A stretch of DNA of 45,311 bases from Pseudomonadota bacterium (GTDB lineage Bacteria; Myxococcota_A; UBA796; GCA-2862545), in NCBI GenBank assembly GCA_947475315.1, contig CANJMY010000022.1, positions 1 through 45,311 of the forward strand, given 5' to 3'. The notes under the pieces were generated by a model. The model made no database searches. It worked only from the letters and a program-made list of their open reading frames with translations, and was not told the DNA's origin. Positions 16,469 through 24,620 of this stretch are shown here, piece after piece. The position numbers and the translations under genes were made by a program. How positions within the stretch are numbered: the stretch's first letter is position 1; the number at the start of each line of letters is the position of its first letter.

Positions 16469-17482
16469 GTGATCGACGGCTTTGAGCGCACGCGCCGCGG
16501 GATGCACGACGGCTGGCTGGGGTCGGTCGACGCCCTGGTCACCGACGACATCGCCGACGCGTCCCGGCTGAGCGATCTGGTGGGCGGCGGGGGAGACGAC
16601 CTCGACGTCGCCGACCTGCTGCGCGCCTCGCGCCTGCCTCGACTGCGCCCGGTGCTGGTGGTGTTGGCGGCGCGTGCGTCCGGCGGTGGCTCGGTCGATC
16701 CGGAGCTGCAGTACGCGGCCGAGCTGCTGCACGTCGCCCTGACACTGCATGATCTGGCGATCGGCCCCGAGAAGAACCGTCGCCACCGCGTCGCTCGCCG
16801 CATGCTCCGCTCGGTGGGCTGGCTCGGTGGCAACCGCGTCATGCTCCGCGCCATGGATCTCGCCCGCCACGCGCCGGTCCCGGGCGTGCTCGACGACCTG
16901 CTCGAGACCCTGGGCTCCTTCGCGGGCGGTCAGGAGGTCGCCGCCCAGCTGCTCGCAGAGGGCGTCCCGACCGACGCGCTGTGGAAGGCCCACGCCGACG
17001 GACACACCGGCGCGCTCTTCTCGTTCTGCTGCCGCGCCGGCGGTCGGGTCTCCAAGGCCCGCGATGGAGAGATCGCGGCGTTCGGACGCTACGGCCGCCA
17101 CATCGGGCGCATGTGGCACCTGGCCGAGGACGTCGTGCTCCTCCAGGGCGAGGACGCCGCCGAACAGCTCGTCGGGCGCGCGCTGGTCGGGCGTCCCATG
17201 CTGCCTGTCGCGGTGGCCGCCGAGCGAGACCCCGAGGTCGCGGTCGGCTGGCGTCGGCTGGTCGAGCACACCGATCCGGCGGACGCGGTCGCGTTGATGG
17301 AGCGGCTCGACGCGGTGCGCGCCGTGAGCGGCACCCGCGAGCGCATGGCCCAGGAGCACTGGGCGGCGAGGCAGGCGCTGTCACGCTTCCCTGAGACCCC
17401 GTACCGTCGTGCGCTGGAGCGTCTGGCCTCCGGCCTGTCCCGCGCTCCGTATGAAGACGTCGAGCCTCGTCACGGATCGTAG
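16469..17482 (+). CDS. Polyprenyl-diphosphate-synthase-like protein lacking both Asp-rich motifs
   Basis: This 337-residue, mostly helical protein follows the layout of trans-isoprenyl diphosphate synthases. It has an L-R-P-VLVVLAARA block (R60-P61), ELLHVALTLHD (to D95) where the first DDxxD should begin, KAHADGHTGALFSFCCRAGG (K173, T180), and FGRYGRHIGRMWHLAED where the second DDxxD should be. The first motif reads HDLAIG and the second AEDVVLL, so the magnesium-binding aspartates are gone. It is unlikely to make prenyl diphosphates and may be a regulatory or binding homologue. GTG 16469 has GAGG eight bases upstream, and ATG 16505 is an alternative. The family call is by pattern. Confidence 0.7.
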   Translation: MIDGFERTRRGMHDGWLGSVDALVTDDIADASRLSDLVGGGGDDLDVADLLRASRLPRLRPVLVVLAARASGGGSVDPELQYAAELLHVALTLHDLAIGPEKNRRHRVARRMLRSVGWLGGNRVMLRAMDLARHAPVPGVLDDLLETLGSFAGGQEVAAQLLAEGVPTDALWKAHADGHTGALFSFCCRAGGRVSKARDGEIAAFGRYGRHIGRMWHLAEDVVLLQGEDAAEQLVGRALVGRPMLPVAVAAERDPEVAVGWRRLVEHTDPADAVALMERLDAVRAVSGTRERMAQEHWAARQALSRFPETPYRRALERLASGLSRAPYEDVEPRHGS

Positions 17483-18045
17483 CGGCGGAGAGACGTTTTG
17501 CGGGGTGGCGCGTAGCCTGGGAGTGCCGCTGGAGCGCCCCTGCTGTCCACCCTGACCCGTCGGTATGGATCTGCCTCCGCGCCCGGCCCCCGGTCGGGGT
17601 GGGGGGCTGTCCCCGGCGAAATGACAACTCGGCAGTCTGTAGGTCCAATCGCGCTTGTGGGCCGCTGTGACCGTCTGGGACAGTCGGCCGGGGGACAGGG
17701 CGCCTCGCTCGATCTACACTCGGGAGTGGCCGGCCCTGGTCCCCGCGTCCCGGTCGGACAGCGGAGCCCCTTGCCGACCCTCCGTCCCCCCGTCTGCTCC
17801 CGGACCCATGCCGCCCCTCCGCATCAACAGGTTGGTGGTCCTGCCCGAGGAGTAGACGGGGAACGGAACTCAATCCACAGCAGTGGAAAACGCGGCGCCT
17901 CTGCCACGGCCCGACACGCCACCGACTCGCGGTGTTTGCGCAGTGTTGACCCGCGCAGACGCCCGATCTTGCACGATTCCAGGGGAAGGTTCGAGCCTGC
18001 TCGCGTCTTCCTCTCGGCTTGCCTTCCAGCATCAGGAGACCTCGG
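17483..18045 (+). promoter_or_regulatory. Long non-coding leader of the sigma-factor gene
   Basis: These 563 bases contain no supported gene. Two weak promoter candidates read toward the sigma-factor gene. One is GGGACA (17692-17697), 17 bases, TACACT (17715-17720). The other is TTGACC (17946-17951) without a clear -10. If the first is used, the message would have a leader of about 320 bases. Within that leader is a 15-codon open frame (ATG 17809 to TAG 17855, MPPLRINRLVVLPEE) without an evident ribosome site. Several GC-rich inverted segments near 17570-17700 could fold, but none is a clean terminator. Confidence 0.3.
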
Positions 18046-19053
18046 ATGATCGACCTTCGGGAACGAATTCGCCGCCCTCGTGAGCGCCTGAACGCGGACG
18101 AGGAGCGCGACATGGCGCACGCCATTCGCGGGGCCGAGGAGCGCGCCCGCAAGGCCTTGGACAAGCTCGACTTCGCGGACTCCATCCTCAAGCGCCGCCC
18201 CGGCCGTGAGGAGCGCACCAAGGCGGGCGCGGTGGACCGCCTGGAGCAGGCCGTCGAGGCGCTCTGGGAGCGCTCTCGAACCGACAACAGCCTGCGTGAC
18301 CGGGCCCGCACCGCGCGCGCCTCGTGGGCCGAGGCCGAGGACCTTCGCTGGCGCCTCGCCATGTCCGGCCGTCGGATCGCCCACGGCGAGGCCCGCAAGC
18401 TCATGGGTCCGTTCATGGGTGAAGAAGACCTTGTGCAGGAGGGCTTCATCGGCCTGCTGCGCGCCGCCAAGCGCTTCGATCCGGATCGCGGCATCCGCTT
18501 CTCCACCTACGCCCGCTGGTGGGTGCGCGCGCAGATGACCCGCGCCATCGACCACACCGGCCGCCCGGTCCGCCTGCCTGGCTGCGCGGTCGAGCAGACC
18601 CGCAACCTCCGCAAGGCGATGAAGCACTTCGAGGACGACGGCCTGGACTACTCGGTCGCCGATCTGGCCCAGGAGGCCGGCATCGACACCGAGCGCGCCA
18701 CGCTGCTGCTCGCCCAGGGCAAGACGATCTCCATCGAGGAGCCCGTCGACGACGGCCCGCGCCCCCGGAGCTTCGAAGGCTTCATGGTGGACATGGACAC
18801 GCCGCTCCCGGACGGCTCCGTGATCGGCGGGCAGGAGCTGCACCGCATGCGCGACGCCTTCCACGTCGTGCTCACCGAGCGTCAGCAGTACGTCCTCACG
18901 CGCCGCTACGGCCTGGATGACAGCGAGTACCGCACGCTCTCCATGGTCGGGAAGGAGATGGGCCTGTCGCGCGAGCGCGTGCGTCAGATCGAGCGCGAGG
19001 CGCTGGCGCGGCTGCGCGAGCAGTCGGGGATCCGGGACCGCAAGGTGTCTTAG
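18046..19053 (+). CDS. RNA polymerase sigma factor, sigma-70 family
   Basis: This 335-residue sigma factor shows region 2 in GEEDLVQEGFIGLLRAAK and RFSTYARWWVRAQMTRAI (125-168), which covers core binding and -10 recognition. Region 3 covers about 171-255. Region 4 ends with the helix-turn-helix LSMVGKEMGLSRERVRQIER (298-317) for -35 recognition. The N-terminus is unusual. A region 1.2-like start (LNADEERDMAHAIRGAEERAR) is separated from region 2.1 by about 60 charged residues, in the place of the non-conserved region of RpoD. It is too short and divergent for the housekeeping factor, so an alternative group 2/3-type sigma is likely. ATG 18046 follows AGGAG. Its regulon cannot be inferred. It converges on the mpl operon. 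Confidence 0.9.
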   Translation: MIDLRERIRRPRERLNADEERDMAHAIRGAEERARKALDKLDFADSILKRRPGREERTKAGAVDRLEQAVEALWERSRTDNSLRDRARTARASWAEAEDLRWRLAMSGRRIAHGEARKLMGPFMGEEDLVQEGFIGLLRAAKRFDPDRGIRFSTYARWWVRAQMTRAIDHTGRPVRLPGCAVEQTRNLRKAMKHFEDDGLDYSVADLAQEAGIDTERATLLLAQGKTISIEEPVDDGPRPRSFEGFMVDMDTPLPDGSVIGGQELHRMRDAFHVVLTERQQYVLTRRYGLDDSEYRTLSMVGKEMGLSRERVRQIEREALARLREQSGIRDRKVS

Positions 19054-19059
19054 GCACGA

Positions 19060-19096
19060 GCGCGGCTCGGGGCGGCGACCGCTCCGGGCGCCGCGC
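19060..19096. terminator. Long imperfect hairpin between convergent genes
   Basis: A 16-bp stem, with two G-U pairs and a two-base bulge (89-90), closes on the loop CGA (19076-19078). It lies just after the sigma-factor stop and before the stop of the converging LuxC-like gene. No U-run follows on either strand, so it would act as a structural 3' end or a bidirectional barrier rather than a classical terminator. Confidence 0.5.
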
Positions 19097-19131
19097 GTTG
19101 CGTGCCGGGCGTCGACCGACGCGGCGTGCTC

Positions 19132-20130
19132 TCAGCGCACCAGCAACGTCAGGTGCGGCACGCCGTCGTGCCGCCGCACCAAGACCGGGCGCTGCATCTG
19201 GCCGAGCGCGACCACGCGCGGGGCGCCGGTGGTGGCCCACACAGCCGCGCCCTGGCTTGCGACGCCGATCGTCGAGAGCCGGTGCGCGTCCTTCGCCACC
19301 AGCGCGAGCGCCGCGTCCACGTCGGTGACCCCGATGACCTGCGCGGCGCGGGGCAGCGACACCTTGGACGCGTGCGCGGGGGGCAGCCGGTGGATGGCCC
19401 AGCCCTCGCCCACGATCGCGCGTCCGGTCGCGCGGGCGAGCACGGCGCGGGAGCGGGACGTCGCGTGCTCGATCGCCGACACCTCGCCGCGCGGCCAACG
19501 GGCTTGCGCGCGCGCCATCGCGTCGGGGAGCAGGGCGAGCAGCCCGTCCGGATCGTCGGTGAGGATCATCGCGGGCGACATGCAGCCGCGGCCGTCATGC
19601 GCCGCCAGGTCGCGCGCGAGCGCGTCCGCTTCGGTCGAACCCTTGGACCACCACGCGACGCTGAACCGGCTCCCAAAGCCTAGGAAGCGCGTCGTCGGAT
19701 ACAGCGAGGCGCGCAGCGTGGCGATCGTGTTGTCGTCGCCCATCGCCACCACCAGCGGCGCGTCGTTCACGGCCCCGCGGTCCTCCGTCGCGACGAGCGG
19801 CAAGCCCACCGCCTCCGCGTGGGACACAAACCACGGTGCCAGGCCTGCGGCGCCTGCCGGGTGCTTGAGCACCACGTCTGTCCCACGCGCGAGCAGCAGC
19901 GCCAGCCACTCGATCGGCGCGCTCACCACGGTGCGCGCCGCCACCACCACCGCGCGCTCGAACGGCGCGCCGGCGGGGGAGAGCGCCTCCACCAGCGCGT
20001 CGTCGGTGAGCGAGTCGAGCGCGTCGTCGATCACCAGGCCTCGACCTTGAGTCGACAGGCCGACGTCGGGCGCTGCGTCGCGATCGGCGCGCAGCCGATC
20101 CCGCCACGCGCGCACCCGCTCCAGGCTCAC
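19132..20130 (-). CDS. LuxC-like acyl-CoA/acyl-enzyme reductase
   Basis: This 332-residue protein of the LuxC (acyl reductase) family has the aldehyde-dehydrogenase-related layout. An NAD(P)H-binding half includes GTDVVLKHP and VVAMGDD, and the nucleophile C183 lies in GRGCMSPAMIL, where the acyl thioester would form before reduction to the aldehyde. It is shorter than Vibrio LuxC (about 480 residues). GTG 20130 lies in a GTGA overlap with the LuxE-like stop, so the two are translationally coupled. No luciferase genes are nearby, so bioluminescence is not implied. The likely reaction is acyl-S-enzyme or acyl-CoA plus NADPH to aldehyde, which the aminotransferase of the same operon could aminate. 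Confidence 0.82.
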   Translation of the reverse strand: MSLERVRAWRDRLRADRDAAPDVGLSTQGRGLVIDDALDSLTDDALVEALSPAGAPFERAVVVAARTVVSAPIEWLALLLARGTDVVLKHPAGAAGLAPWFVSHAEAVGLPLVATEDRGAVNDAPLVVAMGDDNTIATLRASLYPTTRFLGFGSRFSVAWWSKGSTEADALARDLAAHDGRGCMSPAMILTDDPDGLLALLPDAMARAQARWPRGEVSAIEHATSRSRAVLARATGRAIVGEGWAIHRLPPAHASKVSLPRAAQVIGVTDVDAALALVAKDAHRLSTIGVASQGAAVWATTGAPRVVALGQMQRPVLVRRHDGVPHLTLLVR

Positions 20131-21131
20131 GGCGCGTCCTCGCCGACCCAGCCGTCTTCCACCGTGAGCGAGCAGCCGCGCGCCGGCGCCCCCGCCAGCC
20201 GACCGCGCAGCCGCACGGCGCCGTCGCCCAGCACGACGCCCTCGTCGAGCGTCTCGATCGCCAGGCTGCCGTCGATGTTCGCCAGGTCGAAGAAGCGCAG
20301 CTGGCCGGGCGTCCCGGGCTCCAGCGGCGCGCCGGACTCGGGGTCGACCGCCAGCGCCTTGAGCCAAGGCGGGGGACGGTAGGCGTCCTCGGGCGACCCC
20401 CACATCTGGCTCGAGAGCTCGGTCATGCCGTACTCGGTGACGATGCGCTTGGGCCCAAGGCGCGTCATTGCGTCGGCGTACAGGTCGTCGTCCGACAGGC
20501 GCACCACGCGGCCCTTGAAGCCGCCGGTGACCATGACGATCGATCCGTCCGGCAGGCGCGGCACCTCACCCTCCAGCCAGATCGCCAGCGCAAACGCCGT
20601 GGCGCACAGGAAGACCGGCGCGTCCGACGCCCGCACCGCCGCGTTGGCGGCCTCGGTGTCGACGCGACCGTCGGTCACGTGCCAGGACGCGTCGTCGGAG
20701 AAGAGCCCGACCATGTGCGAGAGCGAGCTGTCGGTCGCGCGGCGCGGGTCATCCAGCAGGGCCACGATGCGCTTTGGCATGTCGGGCAGGAAGCGACGGG
20801 CCCATAGGACGGCGCCGTGATCGTAGGCCTCCGTCGCGCGCATGCGGTGCACGCCGCGCACGCCCTGGGTGGTGCCGCTCGTGCGGAACAGCACGCCCTT
20901 GTCGTCCTTGACCGTGCCGACGCGCAGCTGCTTGAACACGTCGACCGGAACCGCGGGGATCTGCGACCACGTCGTGACTGGCCCCTCGACCAGCGAGGCG
21001 ATCACGGGATCATGGGCGGCCTGCCACGCGTGCAGATCGCACGCGAGCGCGTCGAAGCTCTCGGGCGGTCGTCCTTGGAGCGCGCCATCTTGGAACGCGA
21101 GCACCCGCGCGACCAGCGACTCCCGGCTCAT
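20127..21131 (-). CDS. LuxE-like acyl-protein synthetase
   Basis: This 334-residue adenylate-forming enzyme of the LuxE family has the ATP-binding loop FRTSGTTQG (82-90) and TEYGMTEL (232-239), the latter equivalent to the adenylation motif of ANL enzymes. C320 sits 14 residues from the C-terminus in ARGCSLTV. That is the position of the acyl-accepting cysteine on the mobile tail of Vibrio LuxE. It should activate a carboxylic acid as acyl-AMP, load it on this cysteine and hand it to the LuxC-like partner. Substrate chain length is not predictable. ATG 21131 overlaps the aminotransferase stop (ATGA), and the 3' end overlaps the reductase start. Confidence 0.85.
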   Translation of the reverse strand: MSRESLVARVLAFQDGALQGRPPESFDALACDLHAWQAAHDPVIASLVEGPVTTWSQIPAVPVDVFKQLRVGTVKDDKGVLFRTSGTTQGVRGVHRMRATEAYDHGAVLWARRFLPDMPKRIVALLDDPRRATDSSLSHMVGLFSDDASWHVTDGRVDTEAANAAVRASDAPVFLCATAFALAIWLEGEVPRLPDGSIVMVTGGFKGRVVRLSDDDLYADAMTRLGPKRIVTEYGMTELSSQMWGSPEDAYRPPPWLKALAVDPESGAPLEPGTPGQLRFFDLANIDGSLAIETLDEGVVLGDGAVRLRGRLAGAPARGCSLTVEDGWVGEDAP

Positions 21132-22447
21132 GCGATCACCTCGGCGATCGACTGATCCAGCGCCGCCGCGAACGCGTCGATCTGCGCGGGCGTGATGGTG
21201 GACGGCGGGGTGAGGCACAACACCTCAGCCTGCATGCCGGCCGGCAGCACGATGAACCCGCGCCGCTGCAGCGCGCGGCACACGGCCAAGTTCTGCATCC
21301 CGCCGAGCGTCAGGCCGTCGGTCGAATGGAGCGTGACGCCGAGCATCAGCCCGCGGCCTTGAACGGCGTGCCCACGCGCCGTGAGGGCGCCCGTGAGCGC
21401 GGCGCCTACGGCCTCACAGCGGCCCGGGATGTCCTCGCGGACGATCGTGTCGAGCACCGCCAGCGCCGCCGCGCAGCCGAGCGGGTGACCCAGGAAGGTC
21501 TGCGTGTGCAGCGCCTCGCCTTGGCTCGCACCCCACGCGTCCATCACCGCGCGTGTGCCCAGGCAGGCCGACAGCGGGAGCCCGCCGCCGAGCGCCTTGC
21601 CGACGCAGAGCAGATCGGGCGTCACATCGCCCGCCGCCCACATCCTGCCGGTGCGGCCGAGCCCGCACTGGATCTCGTCGAACGCGACCAGCGCGCCGTG
21701 GCGGTGCGCGATCTCGACCACGGTCGCCAGCCAGCCGTCGGGCGCCACGCGCACGCCGCCGCGGCCCTGCAGCGGCTCCACCAGCACCAGGCCCACCGCG
21801 CCCGACGCCAGCGCGGCGTCCAGCGCGTCCGCGTCACAACCAAAGGGCAGGTGAGTCACCGCGCCGTGCGTGATGTCGCGGAACGGATCGGTGAACGCGG
21901 CCTTGTAGCCCTGCGTGCCCAGCACCCCGAGCGCCAGCCCGTGGTAGCCGCCCTCGAACGCCAGCACGCCGCTGCGCCCGGTCGCCAGGCGCGCGGTCTT
22001 GATCGCCGCGTCGATCGCGTCGGCGCCAGACAGGCCAAGCAGCGCGACGTCGAGCCCCGCGGGCGCCAGCTTCGCCAGCGCCCCCAGCAGCTTGATGCGC
22101 GTGACGTCGGGCCACGCATCGCCCATCGCATGCAGCAGCGTGTCGGCCTGCGCACGAACGGCTGCGACCACAGACGGCGGGCGGTGCCCGAGCAGCGCCA
22201 CCGCAAAACCCGCCGTCAGATCGACGAACGTGTTTCCGTCGGCGTCGCGGACGTTGGCGCCGAGCGCTTCGGACCAGACGAACGGGTCATCGTGGGCCGC
22301 ACCCATCGCCGCGGCCCGGCGCGCGCGGCGCGAGGTGATCGCGGGGCACTCGTGGGCAGCGAGCACGTCGATCCAGCCGCGCGAGGCGGGGCCGGGGATC
22401 TCCGTGACCAGCTCGGGCAGGTCAGCGCCGGTGAGGAGAGCGGGCAT
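21128..22447 (-). CDS. Class III PLP-dependent aminotransferase
   Basis: This 439-residue fold-type I aminotransferase has D257 in VAFDEIQCGLGRTG, which holds the pyridine nitrogen, and PLP-lysine K284 in LCVGKALGGGLPLSA. FEGGYHGLALG (164-174) binds the phosphate. Class III members act on omega-amino groups and aldehydes (GABA, ornithine, glutamate-1-semialdehyde, putrescine types). In this operon the aldehyde made by the LuxE/LuxC pair is the natural candidate acceptor, which would give a primary amine. ATG 22447 overlaps the mpl stop (ATGA). The amino donor and substrate are unknown. Confidence 0.9.
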   Translation of the reverse strand: MPALLTGADLPELVTEIPGPASRGWIDVLAAHECPAITSRRARRAAAMGAAHDDPFVWSEALGANVRDADGNTFVDLTAGFAVALLGHRPPSVVAAVRAQADTLLHAMGDAWPDVTRIKLLGALAKLAPAGLDVALLGLSGADAIDAAIKTARLATGRSGVLAFEGGYHGLALGVLGTQGYKAAFTDPFRDITHGAVTHLPFGCDADALDAALASGAVGLVLVEPLQGRGGVRVAPDGWLATVVEIAHRHGALVAFDEIQCGLGRTGRMWAAGDVTPDLLCVGKALGGGLPLSACLGTRAVMDAWGASQGEALHTQTFLGHPLGCAAALAVLDTIVREDIPGRCEAVGAALTGALTARGHAVQGRGLMLGVTLHSTDGLTLGGMQNLAVCRALQRRGFIVLPAGMQAEVLCLTPPSTITPAQIDAFAAALDQSIAEVIA

Positions 22448-23883
22448 CAGGCGCCGAAGCGCGCGGCCAGCGCGTCGAGGAGCTTCTTGTGCAGGCCGCC
22501 GAACGCGCCGTTGGACAGCACCGCGACCACGTCATGCGGGTGCGCCTGCGCGGCCACGGTGGCGACGATGTCGTCGACCGATCCGCCCAAGCTCGCCTCG
22601 ACGCCCCGCTCGACCAGGTCGTGGACCAGCTGCTCGGTGGAGAAGCGGTTGTCCTCGTCGATGCGGCTGGTGTCGAACGCGGGCGCGAGGATCACGCGAT
22701 CGGCCTCGCCGAAGGCCTCAGCGTAGGCGGTCTGGAACACGGCGCGGCGGCTCGTGGCGGAGCGCGGCTCGAAGATCGCCCACACCCGACGACCACCGAA
22801 GCGCTGGCGGAGCGCGTGCAGCGTCACCTTCACCGCGGTGGGGTGGTGTGCGAAGTCGTCGAGGACGGTGACCTCGCCCGGCGATCCCAGCACCTCCTGA
22901 CGACGCTTGATGCCCTGGAAGCCGGCGAAGCCTTCGGCGATCTGCGCGGGCGTCGCGCCCTGGCGGACGGCGGCGGCGCAGGCGGCCACCTGGTTGTACA
23001 GGTTGTGCTCGCCCACCATCGACGACGTGAACGTGCCGACCGGGACGCCGTCGCGCGTGACGGTGAAGGTCATGGTGCCGGTGGACGTGTCGATCGAGTC
23101 GATGCGCCCGTCCCAGCTCTGCGCGGGGCCGTACTTCCAGATGGTGCAGCGGGCGTCGGCGCTCACGTCGCGCACGTTCTCGTCGTCCCAGCGCGCGATG
23201 AGCAGGCCGTCCTCGGGGATGGACGACGTGAGCAGGCGGAACGACGCCTTCACCGCGTCCAGGTCCGCGTAGATGTCGGCGTGGTCAAACTCCACGCTGG
23301 TCAGGATGGCCGTGCGCGGGTGGTAGTGCACGAACTTCGGGCGCTTGTCGAAGAACGCGGTGTCGTACTCGTCGCCCTCGACCACAAAGTGCGTGCCCTT
23401 GCCGGCGCGCGCCGTGCGCTCCCAGTTCTTGGCTACGCCGCCGATCAAGAAGCCGGGCTCCAGGCCCGCCGCGTCCAGCAGCCGGGCGGTGATCGCGGTC
23501 GTCGTCGTCTTGCCGTGCGTGCCCGCCACCACCACGGTGTGCGCGCGCGACAGCCAGCGATCGCCGAGCAGCGCGGGCATGGACGTGTACGGCAGGTCGC
23601 GCTCGAGCATCGCCGTGGGCTCTTCGTAGTCCTTGCGGATCACGTTCCCGACGACGACCAGATCCGGCGTGTCGTCCAGGTTGCTGGCGACGTAGCCCTG
23701 CATGACGGGGATCCCGAGCCCGGCCAGGTAGTCCGACATGGGCGGGTAGATCGACGTGTCCGATCCCGTGATGGTGTAGCCGACGTCCTTGAGCATTCCG
23801 GCCATCGCGCCCATCGCCGTGCCGCAGATTCCCATGAGGTGCAGGTGCGCAGGGGCTTCGGGGGCGGCTTCGACACGCGGCAT
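22447..23883 (-). CDS. mpl: UDP-N-acetylmuramate:L-Ala-gamma-D-Glu-meso-DAP ligase Mpl
   Basis: This 478-residue Mur-ligase-family enzyme recycles cell-wall tripeptide by joining it to UDP-MurNAc. The N-terminal Rossmann motif HLMGICGTAMGAMAGMLKD is that of Mpl/MurC, and GSDTSIYPPMSDYL is diagnostic of Mpl. The ATP loop is VVAGTHGKTTTT. FVVEGDEYDTAFFDKRPKF and the HHPTAV segment of the C-terminal domain complete the family pattern. ATG 23883 follows GGAG, which makes the longer frame upstream unnecessary. It is first in the leftward four-gene operon with the aminotransferase, LuxE-like and LuxC-like genes, and diverges from the DsbD-N/hslO unit. Confidence 0.95.
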   Translation of the reverse strand: MPRVEAAPEAPAHLHLMGICGTAMGAMAGMLKDVGYTITGSDTSIYPPMSDYLAGLGIPVMQGYVASNLDDTPDLVVVGNVIRKDYEEPTAMLERDLPYTSMPALLGDRWLSRAHTVVVAGTHGKTTTTAITARLLDAAGLEPGFLIGGVAKNWERTARAGKGTHFVVEGDEYDTAFFDKRPKFVHYHPRTAILTSVEFDHADIYADLDAVKASFRLLTSSIPEDGLLIARWDDENVRDVSADARCTIWKYGPAQSWDGRIDSIDTSTGTMTFTVTRDGVPVGTFTSSMVGEHNLYNQVAACAAAVRQGATPAQIAEGFAGFQGIKRRQEVLGSPGEVTVLDDFAHHPTAVKVTLHALRQRFGGRRVWAIFEPRSATSRRAVFQTAYAEAFGEADRVILAPAFDTSRIDEDNRFSTEQLVHDLVERGVEASLGGSVDDIVATVAAQAHPHDVVAVLSNGAFGGLHKKLLDALAARFGA

Positions 23884-24086
23884 GGAGGCTCCGGAGGGCG
23901 GGTAGGCGGGGGAGACGTGACACGGGGATTCGACGGCCAAGCCGGTAACCCGCTGGGATCGTGCGGCTCATCGCAGCGATGATCTTGCTGCGTCGGAGCG
24001 TGTCACCGTGAATCACGTCCCGCTGCCATGCTTGGGCGGCAGACGCGCACGGCGTTATCGCGCTGACATTGGGTCGAGGTCAGACG

Positions 24087-24620
24087 TTGGTCGCTCTCCG
24101 CAAGCTGCTGCGCGCGCTCGGGATCTCCGCTGTCAGCGGGTTCACGTGCTCGTGCGGCGTGGCGCCGTGGGCCTTCTCTGAGGGCAGCGGCGGCTCGGAC
24201 GCGCCCACCGCCCCCAACCCCGACGAGCCCGCGTTCCGTTGGTCTGCGTCGGCCGTGTCGCTCCCCGCGGGCGGGACCGGCTTCCTCAAGGTTGAGCTGT
24301 CGGTGCCGGACGGCTTCAACGTCCGCCGCGGCGACATCCAGCTTGAGATCAAGGACGCCCACGGCCTGAAGTTCGGTGCGGTGACCCTGCCGCCGGTCGA
24401 GCCGAGCCGCGACGACGACGAGCTGGACGCCAAGTACGCCGGTCGCGTCGCCCTCACCGTGCCGGTCACCGCGTCCATGGGCGCGTCCGGCCTGTTCCCT
24501 GTGTCGCTCGAAGGGGAGGTCCACGGGTGCGCCGCGCACCGCTGCCTCGGTGCGTCGCGCACCCCCATCGAGGCCATCGTGCACATCGTCCCCACGGTCC
24601 ACGCCGTCTCAAACCCATGA
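24087..24620 (+). CDS. Exported DsbD N-terminal-domain-like protein
   Basis: This 177-residue protein begins with a probable signal peptide of about 28 residues. The rest is a beta-rich domain resembling the N-terminal domain of DsbD (thiol:disulfide interchange protein). It ends in EGEVHGCAAHRCLGAS, with C148 and C153 in the C-x4-C arrangement seen in many DsbD-N homologues. A periplasmic redox role is therefore likely, but no membrane or thioredoxin part of DsbD is present. TTG 24087 is preferred because GAGG lies seven bases upstream, and another TTG at 24069 lacks a ribosome site. The stop overlaps the hslO start (ATGA). Confidence 0.7.
   Translation: MVALRKLLRALGISAVSGFTCSCGVAPWAFSEGSGGSDAPTAPNPDEPAFRWSASAVSLPAGGTGFLKVELSVPDGFNVRRGDIQLEIKDAHGLKFGAVTLPPVEPSRDDDELDAKYAGRVALTVPVTASMGASGLFPVSLEGEVHGCAAHRCLGASRTPIEAIVHIVPTVHAVSNP

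Noticed and set aside
17809-17855. 15-codon leader peptide MPPLRINRLVVLPEE
   Set aside because: No ribosome site and no run of regulatory codons, so it is mentioned only as part of the leader region.
19132-21131. Bioluminescence (lux) operon
   Set aside because: LuxC- and LuxE-like genes are present, but luciferase luxAB, the thioesterase luxD and regulators are absent, and the neighbour is an aminotransferase.
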